Shown one piece after another: positions 8,577 through 17,159 of a stretch of 64,000 nucleotides of DNA. The stretch is from assembly GCA_013298145.1 (NCBI GenBank), contig JAAFJO010000004.1, positions 359,233 to 423,232 on the forward strand, written 5' to 3'. The stretch's first letter is position 1. Every line of letters starts with the position of its first letter. A program made the translations under genes and the position numbers. The stretch comes from Betaproteobacteria bacterium. GTDB taxonomy: Bacteria; Pseudomonadota; Gammaproteobacteria; Burkholderiales; Casimicrobiaceae. The notes under the pieces are model-generated. The model ran no database searches and had not been told where the DNA came from. It saw nothing but the letters and a program-made list of their open reading frames with translations.

Positions 8577-9296
8577 ATGACTGAGACGTCAACTTCCAAA
8601 AAGTCGTTCGAGCTTGCGCTGCGCTCTGCGCTCACAGCAGCACGTGCAGCGCGCGCGAGCGCACAGAACAACGCCCAAGATGCGGCGGATCGAATGGTCG
8701 TTCGCAGCTATCAGCAATTGCGATTAGCGGAGACGCACCAAGCGCTACTGGTGTCGCCTCGCTACGGCGCAGCGGCGCGCTTTTTCTTCACCGAGCTCTA
8801 CACCACGAAAGACGTTTCCCAGCGTGATCGCGATGTTGAACGCGTGATCTCTGTGTTGGTGAAATTTTTGCCTGATCGTGCACTCGGCACGCTTGCTGCT
8901 GCGCTTGAAATGGATGCCCTCTCTGAGTCGCTTGATGCCGCAGTGGCGCACGCAGCGCGCGCGCTCCAAGGCGATGTGCGCCCGCTTAAGTTAACCGCCG
9001 AGCGCTACGCGCTGGCCTATCGCGAAGTGGGACGATTTGAAGATCGCGAAACGCAAATCGCTCTGGTTGAAACTATTGGGCAAGCGCTTGATCACCTCTC
9101 CCGCATGCGGCTCGTTCGTGGGCTGTTGAAACTCATGAAAGGCCCTGCACACGCGGCGGGTGTGGGTGAATTGCATGCGTTTTTAGCGCGCGGCTACGAT
9201 GCGTTCGTCGCGATGCGAGGCGCGGAAGAGTTCATTGCAAGCATCGTTGCGAAAGAGCGCACAGAGCATCTGCGACTCGCGCGGCTAGCTCAATAG
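8577..9296 (+). CDS. Conserved hypothetical protein, FFLEELY-motif type
   Basis: 239 residues, all-helical by composition, no signal peptide. The segment RFFFTELYTTKDVSQRDRD (about residue 63-81) followed by ALEMDALSESLD matches a conserved proteobacterial hypothetical family known for an FFLEELY motif; here the motif reads FFFTELY. No biochemical function is established that I know of. The gene is monocistronic: upstream is a divergent oxidoreductase operon, downstream the tRNA region. No terminator is visible after the stop. Confidence 0.75.
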   Translation: MTETSTSKKSFELALRSALTAARAARASAQNNAQDAADRMVVRSYQQLRLAETHQALLVSPRYGAAARFFFTELYTTKDVSQRDRDVERVISVLVKFLPDRALGTLAAALEMDALSESLDAAVAHAARALQGDVRPLKLTAERYALAYREVGRFEDRETQIALVETIGQALDHLSRMRLVRGLLKLMKGPAHAAGVGELHAFLARGYDAFVAMRGAEEFIASIVAKERTEHLRLARLAQ

Positions 9297-9465
9297 CGTA
9301 GTCCATGTAACCACAATTCGGTGAGGGCAAACGTCGCACAGACTCGATTAGCGATTTCGCAATTTATTCCGTTTAGTCCCGATTTTATATGGGCTTCGTT
9401 TATTTATTTGTTTATGTTGCGCACCGCGTATTCGCTCAATGCAGCCATCGCCGAAGCACTTTTCA

Positions 9466-9574
9466 CGACCGCGCACGTCGAACATGCCACGCCCGGTGCG
9501 CCTCCTGCCGGGCGAGATAATGAAAAAGGCTCCTCACGGAGCCTTTTTGACATTTTGGCGCGCCCAACAGGAGT
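9466..9574. repeat. Upstream copy of a 110-bp direct repeat carrying a tRNA-Arg 3' end
   Basis: About 109 bp, nearly identical to 9651-9760 with a handful of substitutions and one missing base. It contains the terminator AAAAAGGCTCC-TCAC-GGAGCCTTTTT at 9523-9548 and the last ~15 bases of tRNA-Arg, including encoded CCA, but no tRNA body. It looks like a partial gene duplication or an attachment-site remnant. Confidence 0.85.
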
Positions 9575-9650
9575 GTTCGGCGTGCGCTTGCGCTCTCGTC
9601 CTCACCCCTCACCTAACCGGCTCGGGGCCGCCCTCGCGGGCGTCCGTGCG

Positions 9651-9760
9651 CGACCGCACACGTCGAACATGCCACGCCCGGTTCGCCTCCTGCCGGGCGA
9701 AATAATGAAAAAGGCTCCTCACGGAGCCTTTTTGAACATTTTGGCGCGCCCAACAGGAGT
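9651..9760. repeat. Downstream copy of the 110-bp repeat, overlapping the intact tRNA-Arg
   Basis: Partner of 9466-9574. Its right end is the 3' end of the functional tRNA. The 76-bp spacer between copies (9575-9650) contains nothing recognisable. Confidence 0.85.
9708..9733 (-). terminator. Terminator of tRNA-Arg
   Basis: Eleven-base arms AAAAAGGCTCC and GGAGCCTTTTT around TCAC, starting 9 bp beyond the tRNA 3' end on the minus strand. The hairpin is symmetric and could also act on the plus strand. Confidence 0.85.
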
Positions 9761-9818
9761 CGAACCTGTGACCTTTGGCTTCGGAAACCAACACTCTATC
9801 CAGCTGAGCTATGGGCGC
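9742..9818 (-). tRNA. tRNA-Arg (anticodon CCG)
   Basis: The minus strand folds as a cloverleaf: acceptor GCGCCCA with TGGGCGC, D-arm with AGCTCAGCTGGATAGAG, a 5-bp anticodon stem TTGGT/GCCAA around the loop TTCCGAA (anticodon CCG, reading CGG), and a T-arm with GGTTCGACTCC. The discriminator is G and CCA is encoded (9742-9744). Confidence 0.95.
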
Positions 9819-9946
9819 TTCGTTTCGGATTATAAAAGTCTGGGCCTGAGCTTTCGTGGAAATGCGGGCGCGCCGATATAATTCGAAGTTAGCTTTTACG
9901 GGCGCGGCAGTCGATTCGCGCACGAATCTAAAACAACATTTGAGCC

Positions 9947-10441
9947 ATGAGCGAAGAACACGGCAATCTCATTAAGACTCCCAAACAACTGATCATCGTG
10001 TCGGTGGTCGCGCTGGTGGTGCCTATTGGCATCGCGTTTTTGGGTGCGCAGTTGGTCACAGGAAGCAAGCGCGTTGACCCAACGGAGTCGAAGCAATCGG
10101 TGGAAGATCGAATCCGCCCGGTTGGCCAGCTCGTCAAGCTGGACGGGGCGGCACCGCCCCCGGCTCCCGTCGCGGTAGTCGCGGCTGCGCCTGCGAAAGC
10201 CAAGAGCGGTGAAGAGGTGTATCAACTCGCATGCACCGCGTGCCACGGCGCCGGCATCGCTGGTGCGCCGAAAACGGGGGACAAAGGCGCTTGGGCGACT
10301 CGGGTCACACAAGGCGCGAATGTGTTGTATGACCATGCCATCAAGGGCTTCAAAACAATGCCTGCGAAGGGCGGCCAATCGCAGCTCACGGACGATGAAG
10401 TGAAAGCAGCAGTCGATTACCAGCTTGCCAAGCTGAAGTAG
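9947..10441 (+). CDS. Class I c-type cytochrome (cytochrome c5 family)
   Basis: 164 residues. An N-terminal transmembrane anchor (about 17-37) precedes an Ala/Pro-rich linker and a ~85-residue cytochrome domain. The haem motif CTACH is near residue 97 and the distal ligand Met is in KTMPAKGG. Family members are periplasmic, membrane-tethered electron carriers to terminal oxidases or other reductases. It is followed by a strong terminator and then apaH. The electron partner is not encoded here. Confidence 0.93.
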   Translation: MSEEHGNLIKTPKQLIIVSVVALVVPIGIAFLGAQLVTGSKRVDPTESKQSVEDRIRPVGQLVKLDGAAPPPAPVAVVAAAPAKAKSGEEVYQLACTACHGAGIAGAPKTGDKGAWATRVTQGANVLYDHAIKGFKTMPAKGGQSQLTDDEVKAAVDYQLAKLK

Positions 10442-10464
10442 CTCGCACTGCGAGACGTCCCCTG

Positions 10465-10488
10465 AAAACGCGCCACGGCGCGTTTTTT
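10465..10488 (+). terminator. Terminator after the cytochrome c gene
   Basis: AAAACGCGC and GCGCGTTTT arms with a short CACG loop and a run of six T, 24 bp beyond the stop. Confidence 0.85.
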
Positions 10489-10526
10489 CTTAACTGGTCC
10501 AGCACAACACGCCAGAATAGCGCTCC

Positions 10527-11357
10527 ATGGCAACCTACGTAATCGGTGATGTTCAGGGCTGCGACGACGAGCTCGGCGAACTCCTCGCGCTGATTCAATT
10601 CGAGCCACAGAAAGATCGTGTTCTTTTCGTGGGCGATTTGGTAAATCGTGGGCCCAAATCAGCGGCGGTGCTTCGCCGTATTCGTGCGCTTAATCTCGTC
10701 GGTGCGGCAGATTCGGTGCTCGGGAACCATGATTTCTTCCTCATCATGGCCTTTGAGGGGCTATCAAAAGTGCATCCGGGCGACACCCTTGATGATGTGC
10801 TTGACGCGCCCGACGCGAGCGAGCTTGTCGCGTGGTTGCGCCAACGACCGCTCGTGCTGCCAGTAAAGGATCGGCTAATCGTGCACGCAGGCTTTTTGCC
10901 CGCTTGGTCTCGCACCGACGCACTTGCGTTCGCGCGCGAGATCGAAACCGCGCTCCGTAGTCCGACCTATCGGGCTTTTCTTGAGACACTATTCGGCAAT
11001 GAGCCGAACGCTTGGCATCCCGCGCTCACCGGTGTTGCCAGAGCGAGAGTGATCGTGAACGCCCTGGCGCGGCTGCGCTTCTGCAGCGCCTTCTCAGAGA
11101 TTGAGTTTAAAGAAAAGCGCGATATAACCCACGCAAAAGAGGGGCGAAAAGCCTGGTTTTGCTGGCCCAATCGCCGTTCCGCAGATTGCGCCGTGATCGC
11201 GGGACACTGGTCCAGCGAGGGACTGCGCTTGATGCCAAACGTGAGTTTGCTCGACAGTGGATGCCTGTGGGGCGGCGCACTTACCGCGCAGCGAATTGAC
11301 GACGGTGCGATCTTCCAAGTGCCGAGTCGGCAGCCGCACGCGGTGATCGGCGATTGA
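10527..11357 (+). CDS. apaH: Symmetrical bis(5'-nucleosyl)-tetraphosphatase
   Basis: 276 residues, the normal ApaH length. ApaH hydrolyses Ap4A to two ADP and so controls alarmone and Np4-RNA cap levels. The calcineurin-type metallophosphatase motifs are all present: GDVQGC at residues 7-12, GDLVNRGP near 37, GNHD near 68, and late His residues in VHAG and IAGHWS. It is cytoplasmic. It stands alone between a terminator and the convergent plsC gene. Confidence 0.96.
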   Translation: MATYVIGDVQGCDDELGELLALIQFEPQKDRVLFVGDLVNRGPKSAAVLRRIRALNLVGAADSVLGNHDFFLIMAFEGLSKVHPGDTLDDVLDAPDASELVAWLRQRPLVLPVKDRLIVHAGFLPAWSRTDALAFAREIETALRSPTYRAFLETLFGNEPNAWHPALTGVARARVIVNALARLRFCSAFSEIEFKEKRDITHAKEGRKAWFCWPNRRSADCAVIAGHWSSEGLRLMPNVSLLDSGCLWGGALTAQRIDDGAIFQVPSRQPHAVIGD

Positions 11358-11391
11358 TTTCAGCTTTTTGCGCTCGAGCCCGCATTAATAA

Positions 11392-11447
11392 GGGCTAGCA
11401 ACGAATAAACGGGCGATCGAAATAAAGCGTTTATTTCGCGTTGCCCC
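11392..11447. repeat. AT-rich hairpin element with GGGCTA core (apaH-plsC convergent gap)
   Basis: GGGCTA at 11392 is followed by a perfect 9-bp palindrome CGAAATAAA-GCG-TTTATTTCG at 11418-11438, closed further by GGGC/GCCC. It may act as a bidirectional terminator. The GGGCTA plus AATAAA arrangement links it to the dispersed family seen at 42.3, 47.2 and 55.9 kb. Confidence 0.6.
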
Positions 11448-11452
11448 CATTA

Positions 11453-12190
11453 TTACTGCGATTGCGTTACGCAGCCACGCACCATCGCCTCCGCCTCACT
11501 GGCCACTTCGCGCCGCGTTTTTCCTGCGCAATCGATCGCTCCCACGAACGTAAGCTCTGCGGTGAGGGGTCCCTCGCGATGAATTTGTTTCAGGCTTTCC
11601 ATGAAGCTCATATCGCCGATATAGCTTGCCGCATCGCTGCGCACGGTACCGCGAAAGTAGCGGATCGCCACCACCCACACTTCGCCGCCCGCTTGCACCA
11701 CCGGTTCTAGCAGCGAGGCGTGAAATTTCAAAACATCTCGCCCGAGGCTCGTGGTGCCTTCCGGGAACACGGCAACTGTCTCGCCGTTGGCCATCATCTC
11801 GCGCACTACCTCGCCGAGCCGATGTGTCTCTTTTCGGTCACTTCGGTTAATGAAGATAGTTCCTACGTTGTCGAGCAGCTTACCCGCGAGCGGCCAGTCA
11901 CGAAGTTCAGCCTTCGCGATGAAATGACACGCTCTTTGGGTGTTGAGCGCGAAAATATCGACCCACGAGACGTGGTTTGCAACGAGGGTTACCGGTCGCT
12001 GCGGGCCTAACTGTGGGAATCCCACAGCCCGCACGTCAATACCGGCAATAGAGAGCAGCTCACGTGACCAGCGTCTGACGATCTCACGGCGCGCAGCGCC
12101 CTCTGCCCGCCGGTAGCCGTTCACCGAAATCCAAAGGCCCTGCAGCAGCTTGCTGACTAAGCGCACCAGGCGCACTGAAAACAGTTGCAT
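11453..12190 (-). CDS. plsC: 1-acyl-sn-glycerol-3-phosphate acyltransferase (PlsC-like)
   Basis: 245 residues. Lysophosphatidate acyltransferases transfer an acyl chain to the sn-2 position to form phosphatidate at the inner membrane. The catalytic block NHVSWVD (NHxxxxD) is near residue 72, and the substrate-binding block FPEGTTS lies near residue 144, both intact. A hydrophobic N-terminus suggests membrane association. It is convergent with apaH, and downstream on the opposite side lies a 270-bp gap. A more specialised acyltransferase cannot be excluded. Confidence 0.9.
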   Translation of the reverse strand: MQLFSVRLVRLVSKLLQGLWISVNGYRRAEGAARREIVRRWSRELLSIAGIDVRAVGFPQLGPQRPVTLVANHVSWVDIFALNTQRACHFIAKAELRDWPLAGKLLDNVGTIFINRSDRKETHRLGEVVREMMANGETVAVFPEGTTSLGRDVLKFHASLLEPVVQAGGEVWVVAIRYFRGTVRSDAASYIGDMSFMESLKQIHREGPLTAELTFVGAIDCAGKTRREVASEAEAMVRGCVTQSQ

Positions 12191-12356
12191 GAAAACTATT
12201 CGCGAAGCCTCAGCCTAAGCCGCATTTGGGCTCAAAGCATCTGGCGCGTGATTGAACCAAAACCACTATTATTGCGACTCATGACGGGTGCATGCGGCGT
12301 TTTTGTCACCGGCGAATCGCGTCGGGTGTTCGAGCGACGCGGCGCATGAACCGTTC

Positions 12357-12378
12357 GCGGAAGTGTTCCGCTTTTATC
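12357..12378 (+). terminator. Weak hairpin with T-rich tail upstream of the CsgG-like gene
   Basis: GCGGAA-GTG-TTCCGC followed by TTTTA. The short stem makes it only a possible terminator or attenuator. The rest of 12191-12459 shows no gene. Confidence 0.35.
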
Positions 12379-12459
12379 GGCAGGATGACGCGAAAGCCAA
12401 GGGAGCTACGTCTTACCAGACGAGCGAACAAGCCAGCTAATCATTAGGAGATTCAATAG

Positions 12460-13512
12460 ATGTCTAAATTGCTAACAATGAGCCTCGTCGCAGCAGCGGT
12501 GGTTTTGGTCGGCTGCGAAGCCTCGGCACCGAAGATGGGCTCTGAGAGCGCGAAGACCACGGCGACAGGTTCGGCTGGCGGCGCGGCGGCGCAGAATGTC
12601 AACTCAAAGCTCGGACGGTGTGACCGTCCAGCGGGCACCATCGCGCTGGTCGAAGATACGAGCCTCGATTGGTATCGTGCGTACCTCGACAAATACCGCC
12701 TTGGCGCGACGTCGCCGGTACTTCGCTTGCTCATTCAGCAATCAAACTGCTTCATCGTGGTCGAGCGCGGTCGCGCCATGGCCAACATGCAGCAAGAGCG
12801 CGCGCTGCAGAACTCAGGCGAGCTTCGCCAAAACTCGAATTTTGGCAAGGGCCAAATGGTGTCTGCCGACTACTCACTCACGCCAGAGGTGCTCATGAGC
12901 GCGCGTGGCACGAGCGGGCTCGGTGCGGCACTCGGCGGATTTGGTGGACGCCTCGGCGCGCTGGGCGCGATCGCTGGCGGCATTCAAACCAACGAAGCGG
13001 CAGTGATGCTCACACTCGTCGATAACCGCTCGGGCGTGCAAGTTGCAGCCGCAGAAGGCTCTTCGTCTAACACCGATTTCAACCTTGGCGCAATCCTCGT
13101 AGGCTCATCAGGCTTCGGCGGTGCAGGCGGGTACACCAACACGCCGCAGGGTAAAGTGGTCACAGCGGCCTTCACCGATGCGTACAACAACATCATCAAT
13201 GCAGTGAAGAACTATTCGCCGCAATCGATGGGTGATCGCGGCATGGGCACAGGCGGGCGCCTCGGGGTGGAAGGTTCTTCGCAGCCTAACGGCGCGCCAG
13301 TCGCCCAGAGCTCAGCAGCAGGCGCTGGCGGCGGAACGATGTCGGTGCGTGACGCGCAAAACAAACTCAATCAATTGGGTTACGCCGTTGGTACCGCCGA
13401 TGGCCAGATGGGACGTCGCACGGTGGAGCAGTTGCGTGCATTCCAGCGTGATCGACGCCTCAGTATTACCGGTCAACTCGATCAAGCCACGATGAACGAA
13501 CTCGCGAAGTAA
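12460..13512 (+). CDS. CsgG/HfaB-like lipoprotein with C-terminal peptidoglycan-binding domain
   Basis: 350 residues. A lipoprotein signal ends in the lipobox LVGC (Cys at about residue 19). Residues ~50-250 resemble the CsgG/HfaB family: 'ALVED' strand, 'FIVVERGRAM' with the typical helix, Gly-rich region and a late 'FTDAYNNIINAV' helix. The last ~60 residues are a PG_binding_1 domain (VRDAQNKLNQLGY, VEQLRAFQRDR). CsgG proteins form outer-membrane curli secretion pores. Whether this one does is uncertain, as no curli genes are nearby. It may anchor an envelope assembly to peptidoglycan. The start follows TTAGGAG. Confidence 0.83.
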   Translation: MSKLLTMSLVAAAVVLVGCEASAPKMGSESAKTTATGSAGGAAAQNVNSKLGRCDRPAGTIALVEDTSLDWYRAYLDKYRLGATSPVLRLLIQQSNCFIVVERGRAMANMQQERALQNSGELRQNSNFGKGQMVSADYSLTPEVLMSARGTSGLGAALGGFGGRLGALGAIAGGIQTNEAAVMLTLVDNRSGVQVAAAEGSSSNTDFNLGAILVGSSGFGGAGGYTNTPQGKVVTAAFTDAYNNIINAVKNYSPQSMGDRGMGTGGRLGVEGSSQPNGAPVAQSSAAGAGGGTMSVRDAQNKLNQLGYAVGTADGQMGRRTVEQLRAFQRDRRLSITGQLDQATMNELAK

Positions 13513-13530
13513 CTGTCGCCCGTTTGAGTA

Positions 13531-13560
13531 AACGCCCGCATATTGCGGGCGTTTTTATTT
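13531..13560 (+). terminator. Terminator after the CsgG-like gene
   Basis: AACGCCCGC/GCGGGCGTT stem with a 5-nt loop and T-rich tail. Confidence 0.9.
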
Positions 13561-13926
13561 GCGCGACGGAATCGGGCCCAGGCGCATTGCGTTCTCACGC
13601 GCTCATGCCTCGCAAGAGGCTTGCATCGTCGCCTTAGTGAGCTGCGACCGCCGCAAGTTCCGAGGATGAATCCGGTTCGGTCGGCGGGCGCGAGTAGAAA
13701 TTTGGCCGTGAGCGCAACGGCTCGGCTTCACCATGCCGTCGTCATGGCATATCGCCCGCTCACCTGTGATCAGGTACGAACGCGCGACGAATCTGCGCGG
13801 TCGTTTGACGAAATTTGGCACTGGCGAGGCAATTTCCTCCCTCACCCTCTGCGTAACGGGCACTTTTTGGCCTGGCACGCGGGTTGCCTATTGGGCTTAT
13901 CAGGTGGATGACCGAGGGGAAGGCTA
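13561..13926. other. Intergenic region; no gene recognised
   Basis: About 365 bp. A 122-codon plus-strand frame spans it, but it has Arg/His-rich, track-like composition, no Shine-Dalgarno and no recognisable motif, so I do not call it. The next gene's Shine-Dalgarno (GAGGGGAAGG) lies at its right end. Confidence 0.45.
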
Positions 13927-14565
13927 ATGGGCATGATCGACGATTGGTTCGTGAAGAAGATCGCCTCCATACGTGGTGGAGCAAAACCCAGCCTACATGA
14001 CGAACCATCGCGCGTAGACACAGCGCCGCCGAGCAACGAGAAACGCAAGGGACGCGATTACTCGGTGGCGCTGAGTGCGCAGGAATGGGCCAACGTTGAA
14101 GCATTCATGGCACGCCCTGGGAAAGAAAGTTCGAACGCGGCATCGTGCCTAAACGGTGAGCTCACGGTCGGTTTAAATGCGCAGCTCGTCAGCGTTGACA
14201 TTATTCAATGTCGTGTACTGCGAGTGTTCGGGACCTTAGATGCGCCGATCTTCGCGCAAAAGCTGATCATTGAAAAAGGCGCGAAAGTTAAAAGTACAGC
14301 CCGCGTGGGTCACGCTGAAGTCAGTGGCGAGTTCGAAGGCACGCTGCAAGTCCACGGCACAATGACCGTGACCAAGACGGGTGTCGCCCGCGGCAAATTC
14401 CGCGCACTTAAGTACATGATTGCTGACGGCGTTAAGCTCGACGGCGACGTAAAGCGGGTCGCCAACCCACAGCCTGACTGGGTAAAGAACGAATCAGACG
14501 ATGCATGGGTGGAGGCCTTCCCATCGACCATGATGTCGATGACACTGCGTAAGCAAGCCGCATAA
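13927..14565 (+). CDS. Bactofilin-like polymer-forming protein
   Basis: 212 residues. The central region (about 75-180) has the alternating hydrophobic/Gly pattern of the bactofilin beta-helix, e.g. NGELTVGLNAQLVS, RVFGTLDAP, KLIIEKGAKVKS, EVSGEFEGTLQVHG, and GVARGKFRA. Bactofilins self-assemble into nucleotide-free filaments near the inner membrane and affect cell shape or envelope growth. The basic N-terminal ~70 residues and the C-terminal tail are not recognisable. A second ATG two codons downstream is also possible. It follows the CsgG-like protein but has its own promoter region. Confidence 0.83.
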   Translation: MGMIDDWFVKKIASIRGGAKPSLHDEPSRVDTAPPSNEKRKGRDYSVALSAQEWANVEAFMARPGKESSNAASCLNGELTVGLNAQLVSVDIIQCRVLRVFGTLDAPIFAQKLIIEKGAKVKSTARVGHAEVSGEFEGTLQVHGTMTVTKTGVARGKFRALKYMIADGVKLDGDVKRVANPQPDWVKNESDDAWVEAFPSTMMSMTLRKQAA

Positions 14566-14607
14566 CGGCCGCTCGCCGAAACGCGCGCGCTCGCGCTGAT
14601 GCTCAAG

Positions 14608-14638
14608 AAAAAGCGATTCCGTTGAATCGCTTTTTTTT
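14608..14638 (+). terminator. Terminator after the bactofilin gene
   Basis: AAAAAGCGATTC pairs with GAATCGCTTTTT around a CGTT loop, ending in eight T. Confidence 0.92.
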
Positions 14639-14687
14639 GCCTGTTCTCGCGCACGAGCCGACTACGACCATCCGGCGAGCTGATGCT

Positions 14688-15173
14688 TCACCAAAGATAC
14701 GCAACCCAGAAGATGCCGAGCATCGCAAACACCAGCGCCAATTTGACGACCGTTCCGACAAGCAGACCGATCCAAGTGGCGATCCCGACCTTCGCTGCGT
14801 TCTTTGAGTTCTTCTCGCTCAAATATTGTCCAACGGCTGCGCCCACGAGCGGCATGAAGAGTACGCCCACCAAGCCCATCAGCAAACCGAGCACGGTACC
14901 AACCGCAGCTCCCACCAACGCGAGCTTACTTGCGCCCGCCTTCTTAGCGCCAAGTACCGTAGCGGCGTAATCCGTGACCCAGGCGATCACCGCAATCACG
15001 ACGAGCAGGCCAACGACCCAGCCTGGCACCCGCGTGAAATCATCAATCCACGCGCCGACGACGACGCCGGCCAGCACCAGGATCACGCCTGGCAGCGCCG
15101 GCAATACGGTTCCTAGCAAACCCACAGCCATCAGCGCGATGGCGAGTATCCATAAACCTGCGGTGGCATCCAT
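14688..15173 (-). CDS. DUF456 family membrane protein
   Basis: 161 residues, almost entirely hydrophobic with Gly/Ala-rich helices, matching the small DUF456 family: GLLGTVLPALPGVILVLAGVVVGAW near the N-terminus, then GAKKAGASKLALVGAAVGTVLG. Four or five transmembrane segments are expected. Function is unknown for the family. I place the start at the ATG at 15173, with AGGAAA eight bases upstream, rather than the longer frame from 15353, whose extra 60 residues are polar and unlike the family. Confidence 0.85.
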   Translation of the reverse strand: MDATAGLWILAIALMAVGLLGTVLPALPGVILVLAGVVVGAWIDDFTRVPGWVVGLLVVIAVIAWVTDYAATVLGAKKAGASKLALVGAAVGTVLGLLMGLVGVLFMPLVGAAVGQYLSEKNSKNAAKVGIATWIGLLVGTVVKLALVFAMLGIFWVAYLW

Positions 15174-15604
15174 GGTGTTTCCTTTTTTTGGGCCTTGTGT
15201 GATTTTCAGTTGGCGGCGGCTGGAATCGCTTGCGCAATGTCTTGTCGAGTTGCAGTTTTGTACGCGGGCGATCGACTGCGTTCGCGAGCGCGGCGAGAAA
15301 GCGGGGAAATTTTCAAAACGGCTAGTCGAGTAGTTGGGGGGTAGCCATTGCAACGCAAGACTCCATTGCAGAACTCGGAACTGGGTAGCTGACTTTCAGC
15401 CTTTACGAGCAGCTCCATAAAAGACGGGGCTAACCGCATTTTATTTGAATATTTTGGTTTGAAATGTTTTACATCTCTCGCCTCAACTCAACAAGCGATT
15501 TGCAGTTGTAGATGTAACTCCTACTCTAATCTTCTTGCCGCAGCTGCGGCCTTCAGCGACAATGAACGAAAACGCGCCGAAACGTCTTAAGGAGGCATCA
15601 GGGC
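15174..15604. other. Long intergenic region with an AT-rich stretch
   Basis: About 430 bp with no credible gene. It holds GGGGCTA at 15426-15432 followed by TTTTATTTGAATATTTT, related to the dispersed TAGCCCC element. The TetR gene's AAGGAGG lies at its right end. Confidence 0.5.
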
Positions 15605-16246
15605 ATGGAACGCAAAGCGCCGCGCCGCACTAAAGAGCGCATACTCGAGGTCTCGCTTGGAATGTTCAATTCCTTTGGCGAACCGAACGTGACTACCAAC
15701 GCGATCGCCGATGAGATGAACATCTCGCCGGGCAATCTCTATTACCACTACCGAAGCAAAGACGAAATCGTCACCAAAATCTTCGGTCAGTTCGAGCGCG
15801 AAATGGATGAACTCTTTGCGATGCAGAAAGATCGCAAAGCGAATGTGGAAGACGCATGGTTCTGGCTCCATCTCGTCTTTGAAAAAATCTGGAAGTACCG
15901 CTTCATCTATCGCGATTTGAACGACTTGCTGTCAAAAAATCGTGTGATCGAGACACACTTCAAATCGATCCTGCAAAACGCTGCTAAGAGCGCTGAGCGC
16001 ATGATGCAGGACCTAAAGGACACCGGTCAGCTGAACGCGAGTAAAGGTGAAATTGCGGCGGTTGCAATCAATGTCGTGCTCACTGCGACCTATTGGCATT
16101 CCTATTCTTACGTGATGAATCCACGCAACCTTGACGAAGCCAAGGCAATGGGTCAAGGCGTGTTTCAAGTGATGGCGATGATCGCGCCCTACCTTACAGG
16201 CGATGCACGTTTGCTGTTCGAAAAACTCGCTGGTGAGTATCGTTAA
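15605..16246 (+). CDS. TetR/AcrR family transcriptional regulator
   Basis: 213 residues. The N-terminal DNA-binding domain (about 8-60) is clear: TKERILEVSLGMFNSFG, then the helix-turn-helix NAIADEMNISPGNLYYHYRSK. The C-terminal ~150 residues are a helical ligand-binding domain rich in aromatics, close in style to regulators of fatty-acid or PHA metabolism. Ligand unknown. It has a strong AAGGAGG. Targets are not evident: the next gene (TPR protein) is on the same strand, 126 bp on. No palindromic operator was recognised in the long upstream region. Confidence 0.93.
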   Translation: MERKAPRRTKERILEVSLGMFNSFGEPNVTTNAIADEMNISPGNLYYHYRSKDEIVTKIFGQFEREMDELFAMQKDRKANVEDAWFWLHLVFEKIWKYRFIYRDLNDLLSKNRVIETHFKSILQNAAKSAERMMQDLKDTGQLNASKGEIAAVAINVVLTATYWHSYSYVMNPRNLDEAKAMGQGVFQVMAMIAPYLTGDARLLFEKLAGEYR

Positions 16247-16372
16247 TCGCTGACGAGATCGAGACGGTGCTGCAAGTTTGCGCGAATGCGCGTCACTTTC
16301 GCATCAGATGCAATGCAGCAGCGCCCCGCCGCTCGTTCTTCGTCTATCGTCCTTCTTCGGAGAAAAAACATC

Positions 16373-17155
16373 ATGGCAAAAAAAGGTGGCTGGGCCGCAT
16401 TCCCACACGACAATAGTGAATTCGTCTACGAAGGTGCCGCACTCAAGAAAAACTGGGCGCGCCTCCACAAAGGCGATGCCGAGGCCTTTCCAACCAACAA
16501 AGCGGTTGAAGAAGCGTGGCGCTTGTTTCATGCGGGCGATTTCCAGGGCGCATTCGATGCGGGAATCGCCGCGGGCCTAGACGGCTACAACGCCGCAAAC
16601 AAAGCCGCGTGCATTTACAACAACTATCTCGAAACCAGCGACGCGAAAAAGCAAAAGGCATACGAAGAAATCGCTGCGCGCTGTGAGGAATTGCAAGCCG
16701 CGCAGAAGAAAAACGCCAACGCGTTTTATTGGCATGCCTATGCGCTGGGTCGCTACGGCCAGTTGATCGGCGTCGCCAAAGCGCTCACACAAGGGATTGG
16801 CGGCAAAGTTCGCACCTCACTTGAAACCGCGATCAAGCTCGAGCCGAAACATGCTGATGCGCACATCGCGCTGGGTACCTTTAACGCCGAAGTGATCGAA
16901 AAAGTCGGCGCGATGATCGGCAAGATGACTTACGGCGTGAGCAAAGAAACCGCCGTTGAGATGTACGAAAAGGCGCTCAAGCTCAATCCCGATTCCGCTA
17001 TCGCTCGCACTGAGATGGCCGACGGCCTCTATAAGCTTTTTGGTGACAAAAAGATGAAGGACGTGGAGAAACTCTACGGCGAAGCCGCTGCAATGACGCC
17101 GGCTGATGCGATGGAATGTCTCGATATCGAAGCGGCGAAAGCGGAAATGGAATAA
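16373..17155 (+). CDS. TPR-repeat protein of unknown function
   Basis: 260 residues, no signal peptide. Helical repeats include AHIALGTFNAEV and AVEMYEKALKLNPDSAIARTEMADGLYKLFGD, a canonical tetratricopeptide unit, with a weaker one at KVRTSLETAIKLEPKHADAHIALG (split here only for description). The arrangement resembles the 'regulator of microtubule dynamics'-like bacterial TPR family. A protein-protein scaffold role is inferred. The start at 16373 (CGGAGA upstream) is preferred to 16286. It is convergent with the MFS gene. Confidence 0.75.
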   Translation: MAKKGGWAAFPHDNSEFVYEGAALKKNWARLHKGDAEAFPTNKAVEEAWRLFHAGDFQGAFDAGIAAGLDGYNAANKAACIYNNYLETSDAKKQKAYEEIAARCEELQAAQKKNANAFYWHAYALGRYGQLIGVAKALTQGIGGKVRTSLETAIKLEPKHADAHIALGTFNAEVIEKVGAMIGKMTYGVSKETAVEMYEKALKLNPDSAIARTEMADGLYKLFGDKKMKDVEKLYGEAAAMTPADAMECLDIEAAKAEME

Positions 17156-17159
17156 CGCA

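Noticed and set aside
9321..9881. Plus-strand open frame of 186 codons containing a 'RPTGVEPVTFGFGNQ'-like stretch
   Set aside because: That peptide is the well-known translation of the antisense of a tRNA. The frame only spans the two copies of the repeat and the tRNA.
13543..13911. 122-codon plus-strand frame in the gap before the bactofilin gene
   Set aside because: Arg/His-rich without motif or Shine-Dalgarno, and the overlapping minus-strand frame looks equally plausible.
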